NCBI GenBank assembly: GCA_015657605.1
Contig: JACDQO010000064.1
Location: 1-12,819, forward strand
Length of the DNA stretch: 12,819 nt
Reading direction: 5' to 3'
From: Limnohabitans sp.
Lineage (GTDB): Bacteria > Pseudomonadota > Gammaproteobacteria > Burkholderiales > Burkholderiaceae_C
Both the position numbers and the translations under genes were made by a program. The notes below the pieces were generated by a model that searched no databases, had not been told where the DNA came from, and was given only the letters and a program-made list of their open reading frames with translations. Below, one piece after another: positions 7,768 through 12,819 of this stretch. Numbering within the stretch: position 1 is the first letter of the stretch; each line of letters starts with the position of its first letter.

Positions 7768-8935
7768 ATGATCCGAGACCCCGAAACCTTCGAAGCCCTG
7801 CTCGACTCGGTGCGTCGTTTTGTGCGCGACCGTCTGGTACCTGCCGAAAACCAAGTCGCTCAGACCGACGAGATCCCAGAATCCATCGTGCAAGAGATGC
7901 GCGAGATGGGTTTGTTTGGCCTGACCATCCCCGAGGCCTATGGCGGCCTGGAGCTGACCATGGAAGAGGAGTCGCGCTTGCTGTTTGAGCTGTGCAAGAC
8001 CTCGCCCGCTTTCCGCTCGGTGATCGGCACCACGGTGGGCATTGGCTCGCAGGGCATCCTGATGGACGGCACCGATGAACAAAAAGCCTATTACCTGCCC
8101 AAGCTGGCCACGGGCGAGTTGTCGGCCTCGTTTGCGCTGACCGAGCCCGACGCGGGCTCGGACGCCGCATCGCTGCGCACCACGGCCATCCGGGGCACAG
8201 ACAGTGAGGGCGACCACTACATCGTCAACGGCACCAAGCGCTACATCACCAACGCACCGCATTCCAAAATTTTCACGCTCATGGCGCGCACCAACCCGGC
8301 CGACAAGGGCGCGGGCGGCGTGTCGGCCTTCATCGTCGATGCCAAAACCCCCGGCATCAGCTTGGGCAAAAATGACCAAAAGATGGGCCAAAAAGGGCGC
8401 GCACACCTGTGACGTGATGTTTGACAACGTGCGTGTGCCCGCTGCCAACCTCATCGGCGGCCAAGAAGGCCAGGGCTTCAAGACCGCGATGAAGGTGCTC
8501 GAAAAAGGCCGCATCCACTTGGCCGCCGTCTGCGTGGGCGTGGCTCAGCGCATCCTGGATGACGCTTTGCGTTACGCCATCGACCGCAAGCAGTTTGGCC
8601 AGCCGATCGCCGAGTTCCAGCTGGTGCAGGCCATGCTCGCCGACAGCAAGGCCGAGCTGTATGCGGCCGAGTGCATGGTGATCGACGCCGCACGCAAGCG
8701 CGACGAAGGGCGCAGCGTGTCGACCGAGGCTTCATGCTGCAAGATGTTCGCGTCCGAGATGTGCGGCCGTGTGGCCGACCGGGCTGTACAAATTTTGGGT
8801 GGCGCGGGCTATTTGTCGGAATACGGCATCGAGCGCTTTTATCGCGATGTGCGCCTGTTCCGTTTGTACGAGGGCACCACGCAGATCCAGCAAATCATCA
8901 TTGGCCGCAATATGGTGCGTGAAGCACGCGGCTGA
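7768..8935 (+). CDS. Acyl-CoA dehydrogenase (one frameshift near 8395)
   Basis: FAD-dependent enzyme that makes the alpha,beta double bond of an acyl-CoA and passes electrons to ETF. The first part (7768-8412) has the N-terminal helical domain, GLFGLTIPEAYGG and the flavin/substrate block SFALTEPDAGSDA (121-133). It runs off frame after KMGQKG. The second part continues one frame forward with AHTCDVMFDNVRVP, ALRYAIDRKQFGQP, the VQILGGAGY block and LYEGTTQIQQ, whose Glu (about 368) is the usual catalytic base. The break lies in A5G3 (8390-8397): one base too many, since removing one restores GQKGAHTCDVMFDN. Repaired length is 388 residues, typical of the family. It starts 7 bases after the DUF35-thiolase gene and should catalyse the first oxidation of the pathway. 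Confidence 0.9.
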
Positions 8936-9928
<993 letters not shown>

Positions 9929-9974
9929 GCGACGGCTCCACCGATTTCCCCAAGCCAAAACCGATGACAACCCT

Positions 9975-9980
9975 AGGAGA
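9975..9980 (+). promoter_or_regulatory. Ribosome binding site of the Bug-type binding protein
   Basis: AGGAGA lies 6 bases before ATG 9987 and selects this start, which also gives a proper signal peptide, over the upstream in-frame extension. Confidence 0.65.
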
Positions 9981-9986
9981 CAAACC

Positions 9987-10971
9987 ATGACAAAAACCCC
10001 ATCCACCCAACGCCGTTTGCTGATGGCCCTTTTGGGGGCGGTGTGCACAGCATCTGCCCTGCCCGTGTGGGCCCAGTCCACAGGCAACAACACCGTCAAG
10101 CTGATTGTGGGTTACGCCCCAGGCGGACCCGTGGATTCATCGGCGCGCGTGTTTGCGCCCGTGCTCAGCCGCGAACTGGGCCAGCCCGTGATCGTGGAAA
10201 ACCGACCCGGCGCGGGTGGTGCGTTGGCGGGTAACACCGTGGTCAGGTCGGCACCCGCGAGCTTGGAGATTTTTTATGCCGCCAGCCCCACCATGACCAT
10301 CAGCCCCCCACGTGCTCAAGGCCATGGCCTTTGACCCGCTCAAGGACATGACCCCGCTGGCCACCATCCTCAGTTATGCCAACGTGCTGGTCGTCAACCA
10401 GAACCAGCCCTTCAAGACCTTGCCCGAGCTGGTGGCCTTTGCCAAAGCCAATCCGGGCAAACTGGCCTATGGCTCGGCTGGCATGGGCGCATCGAACCAC
10501 CTGAGTGGCGAGCTGTTTGCGCGCCGTGCGGGCATCAGCATGACCCATGTGCCCTACAAGGGCAATGCCCCGGCCATGACCGACGTGATCGGCGGGCAAA
10601 TCCAGATGATGTTTGACATCGTGGGCGGTGCCAAGGGCCACATCGACGGCGGCAAGGTGAGGCCCCTGGCCGTGACCTCCAAAGACCGCAACCCGGCCTT
10701 GCCGCAGCTGCCCAGCATGACCGAGTTGGGCATCCGTGATTACGACGTGGGTGGCTGGTACGGCCTGTATGGCCCGCTGGGCATGAGTGCAGAAGTGAGC
10801 CAGAGGATCACCGCTGCGACGGCCCGCGCCTTGCAAGACCCCGAGCTGAACAAGCGCTGGGTGGACCAGGGCTACGTGATTTGGAATGCCAAACCCGCCG
10901 ACCTGGCCGAGCGCATGCGCCGCGAACACGCGCTGTGGGCCGAGGTGACCAAAGGCATGACCTTCGAATAA
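9987..10971 (+). CDS. Bug/TctC-family periplasmic substrate-binding protein (one frameshift near 10303)
   Basis: Secreted solute-binding protein of the tripartite tricarboxylate transporter (TTT) type, which binds organic carboxylates in the periplasm. The N-terminus is a signal peptide (basic QRR, hydrophobic LLMALLGAVC, likely cleavage after PVWA). The ligand-binding signature VGYAPGGPVDSSARVFA and VIVENRPGAGG follow. The frame breaks in a run of six C (10304-10309). With five C the protein reads TISPHVLKAMAFDPLKDMTP, as in the family. The second part continues with KANPGKLAYGSAGMG, HVPYKGNAPAMTDVIGGQIQ and the C-terminal helices. Repaired length is 327 residues, normal for Bug proteins. 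No TctA/TctB membrane genes are in the window, so it is an orphan receptor, common in Burkholderiales. It may recognise the pathway substrate and is followed 3 bases later by the CoA ligase. Confidence 0.88.
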
Positions 10972-10974
10972 AAC

Positions 10975-12511
10975 ATGTCTTTGCATTTGACCGCACCCCA
11001 CACCCGCATTCACCAGCTGTTTGACGAACGCGTCGCACAGGCCCCTGCGCACCCCTTTTTGTATTTGACGCAAGGGATGATGACGCTGGGTCAGTTGGCC
11101 CAGCAGGTGGACCTGCTGGAAGACGAGCTGTGCAAAGCGGGTGTGCGTGTGGGTGACCGGGTGTTGGTCGCCGCCGAAAATTGCCCCGAGCATGTGGCAT
11201 TGGTGCTCGCCTGCAGCCGTGTGGGGGCCTGGGCCTGCGGCGTCAATGCCCGCATGACGGCATCCGAAGTGGCAGCATTTGCTGACAAAGCGGATGCCCG
11301 TGTGCTGTATTTCACGGTGGGCGTGTCCGAGGCGGCGCGCCAGCACGCGGCGCAATACGACACCCAGGCCAGCGTGCTGCCCGGCTTGCAGCGCACGCTC
11401 GTCAGGCCGCAAGCCACAGCGCAAACCGGTGAGCTGGCTGAGCAGGTCGCTGCGATCATCTTCACGTCGGGCACCACCGGACAGCCCAAGGGCGTGATGC
11501 TCACGCACGCCGGGCTGTTGCAATTCGCCCGGGTGTCGGCGCAGTCGCGACAGCTTGGGGCCTCGGACCGGTCTTACGCCTATTTGCCCATGACGCACAT
11601 CTTCGGTCTGGGCACGGTGCTCATGGCTTCGCTGCACGCGGGCTCGGGCCTGCTCATGCGCAGCCAGTTCGACCCGGCCGATGTGTTCCACGCGCTGGCC
11701 CACCATGGCCTCACGCAGCTGCAAGGCCCGCCCGCCATGTTCACCCGCTTGCTGGGCTGGCTGGATGGTCAAGGCATAAGGCAGCCGGTTGCACCAGATT
11801 TGCGCTATGTCTACACAGGCGCTGCACCGCTCGACCTCAGCGTCAAGCAGGCGATTGAAGCGCGCTTTGGCAAACCCCTGCACCACGGTTATGGCCTGTC
11901 GGAATACGCAGGAGCTTTGACCCTGTGCCGCCTGAACGAACAGCGCGCCGACACCAGCGCGGGCTACTTGGTTGAAGGCGCTGAACTGCGCATCATGGGC
12001 CCCGATGGGCAAGACCTGCCTGCAGGCGAGACGGGCGAAATCTGGATGCGTGGCGTGGGCCTGATGCCCGGTTATTTCCGCGACCCCGAGATCACTGCAC
12101 AGGTCATCAAGTCCGGTGGCTGGTACGCCAGTGGCGATCTGGGCCGACAAGATGCCGACGGCGCTTTGCAGGTGGTGGGTCGCTCAAGAGATGATCATCC
12201 GCTCCGGCTTCAACGTCTACCCCGGCGAGGTCGAGGCGGTGTTCCTGGCCTGGCCCGGTGTGCAAAAAGTGGCGGTGGCCGGGCGCAAAGCGGCCGATGG
12301 CAACGAGGACATTTTGGCCTTCATCGAAGCCAAGCCTGGCGCGCAGTTGGACCTGCAGGCCCTGAAGGCCCATGCCCATGAACACCTGTCGCCCTACAAG
12401 CGGCCCACGGCGCTGGTGCTGGTGCCCGAGATGCCCATGACCCTGAGTGGCAAAGTGCTCAAGCGCGAGTTGGTTGAACAATGGAGCGCCGCGCAAACTG
12501 GCAGCGCCTGA
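10975..12511 (+). CDS. AMP-forming acyl-CoA ligase (one frameshift near 12186)
   Basis: Class I adenylate-forming enzyme that activates a carboxylic acid with ATP and CoA, probably the entry step of the pathway. The first part has the P-loop FTSGTTGQPKG (163-173), AYLPMTHIFGLG, YVYTGAAPLDLS, the adenine-binding HGYGLSEY, GEIWMRGVGLMPGYF and WYASGDLG. The frame breaks after VVGRS at 12181-12190. The family continues GRSKEMIIRSGFNVYPGEVE, and EMIIRSGFNVYPGEVE is present in the next frame, so two bases are missing (or one is extra). The C-terminal catalytic lysine follows in TLSGKVLKREL. Repaired length is about 512 residues, normal. Relation to MenE/FadD-like ligases is clear, but the acid substrate is not. 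The gene has no visible ribosome binding site and starts 3 bases after the Bug stop, which suggests coupling. Confidence 0.88.
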
Positions 12512-12590
12512 GAGCTCTTCTTGACTGACAAATGCGGACTTTGACAAACACAGACGACCCCTTGGCCCCGACTCGGCGAAGATCGACACC
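12512..12590. promoter_or_regulatory. Short gap before the last gene, repeated TTGAC boxes
   Basis: Two related boxes, TTGACTGACAAA (12521-12532) and TTTGACAAACA (12540-12550), lie in the 79-bp gap. Either could act as a -35 element or a regulator half-site, but no good -10 box follows at normal spacing. No terminator hairpin with a T-run is seen after the ligase, so read-through into the last gene is possible. Confidence 0.2.
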
Positions 12591-12819
12591 ATGAACACCT
12601 CCACCACCTTAGACGCGACCCAAGTCGCGCACCTGCGCAGCTGGGAAGGCCGCAGTGAAACATTGAGCGATGAGATCGTGGCCGCCCCGTTGCGTGGCCA
12701 AAGTGCCTTGCTGGACCGCGATGACGCCCGCCAAACCGCAGGCAGCGACGTGCCCCCGCTGTGGCATTGGCTGTACTTTTGCCGCAAGCCCCACAAATGC
12801 CAGATCGGCCCGACGGCCA
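12591..12819 (+). CDS. MaoC-like hydratase of the mesaconyl-C4-CoA/3-methylfumaryl-CoA hydratase type (3' partial, frameshift near 12778)
   Basis: The start of a further acyl-CoA hydratase that runs out of the window. LRSWEGRSETLSDEIV (15-30), LLDRDDA and the hallmark PPLWHWLYF (55-63) are typical of the N-terminal hot-dog half of this family (often labelled HTD2/Meh-like). As written, the frame then gives a Cys- and Lys-rich tail with no family match. If the four T at 12777-12780 are read as five, the sequence continues LPQAPQMPDRPDGH, which fits the family's LPxAPxxxxGPDGH in length and residues. The frame is therefore probably broken by one missing T. It would hydrate an unsaturated or branched acyl-CoA. 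Only GAAG (12578-12581) is a possible ribosome binding site. Whether it belongs to the same transcript as the ligase is unclear. Confidence 0.7.
   Translation, partial: MNTSTTLDATQVAHLRSWEGRSETLSDEIVAAPLRGQSALLDRDDARQTAGSDVPPLWHWLYFCRKPHKCQIGPTA

Noticed and set aside
6585..7769. 394-residue minus-strand open frame
   Set aside because: It mirrors the thiolase domain, has no family motifs or ribosome binding site, and has the low-complexity composition of an antisense shadow.
8390..8400. Programmed ribosomal frameshifting at A5G3 in the acyl-CoA dehydrogenase
   Set aside because: Acyl-CoA dehydrogenases are not known to use it, no supporting stimulatory structure was seen, and similar breaks occur in four unrelated genes, so a sequence error explains all of them more simply.
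10300..12150. 616-residue open frame on the minus strand
   Set aside because: It lies opposite the Bug protein end and the CoA ligase, is rich in His, Gln and Ala with no recognisable domain, and is explained by the strong G/C bias at third codon positions of the real genes.

Overview
The window looks like chromosomal DNA of a betaproteobacterium, most likely order Burkholderiales and perhaps Comamonadaceae. The reasons are high GC, strongly G/C-biased third codon positions, tightly packed catabolic genes, and an orphan Bug/TctC-type periplasmic binding protein beside a CoA ligase, a typical Burkholderiales arrangement. The taxonomic call is an inference. I saw no RNA gene, CRISPR array, insertion sequence or phage gene.

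Layout. (1) Positions 1-2037 (+) hold an acetoacetyl-CoA synthetase whose 5' end lies outside the window. It meets dapD (2090-3067, minus) tail to tail at a hairpin that can terminate transcription in both directions. (2) Positions 3068-3373 form a non-coding divergent gap. (3) From 3374 to 12511 (+) runs a nine-gene cluster: a MaoC-type hydratase split over two genes (3374-3823 and 3828-4247), a PaaG-like crotonase (4250-5056), an MFE-2-like short-chain dehydrogenase (5211-6131), a fusion of a DUF35 zinc-ribbon/OB domain with a thiolase-like domain (6135-7760), an acyl-CoA dehydrogenase (7768-8935), an FMN-dependent NPD/nitronate monooxygenase-family protein (8951-9928), a Bug-type binding protein (9987-10971) and an AMP-forming CoA ligase (10975-12511). 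(4) A third MaoC-like gene begins at 12591 and leaves the window.

Together the genes read as an acyl-CoA degradation module: capture of a carboxylate in the periplasm (Bug protein), CoA activation (ligase), alpha,beta-desaturation (acyl-CoA dehydrogenase), hydration (MaoC pair), double-bond isomerisation (crotonase), oxidation of the 3-hydroxyl (dehydrogenase) and C-C cleavage (DUF35-thiolase). The substrate is unknown. The cleavage enzyme seems to lack the thiolase nucleophilic cysteine, and its domain set (MaoC pair, DUF35, thiolase-like, acyl-CoA dehydrogenase) is that of the actinobacterial steroid side-chain hydratase/aldolase system (ChsH1-ChsH2-Ltp2), with DUF35 moved from the hydratase to the thiolase-like protein. 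This is the most interesting part of the window.

Caution: five of the twelve genes carry one small reading-frame break each (near 1375, 8395, 10303, 12186 and 12778), mostly in short homopolymers. In the four genes complete enough to test, one indel restores a family-length protein. Sequencing or assembly error is the likeliest cause, so these genes are annotated as single broken CDSs rather than as pairs of genes.
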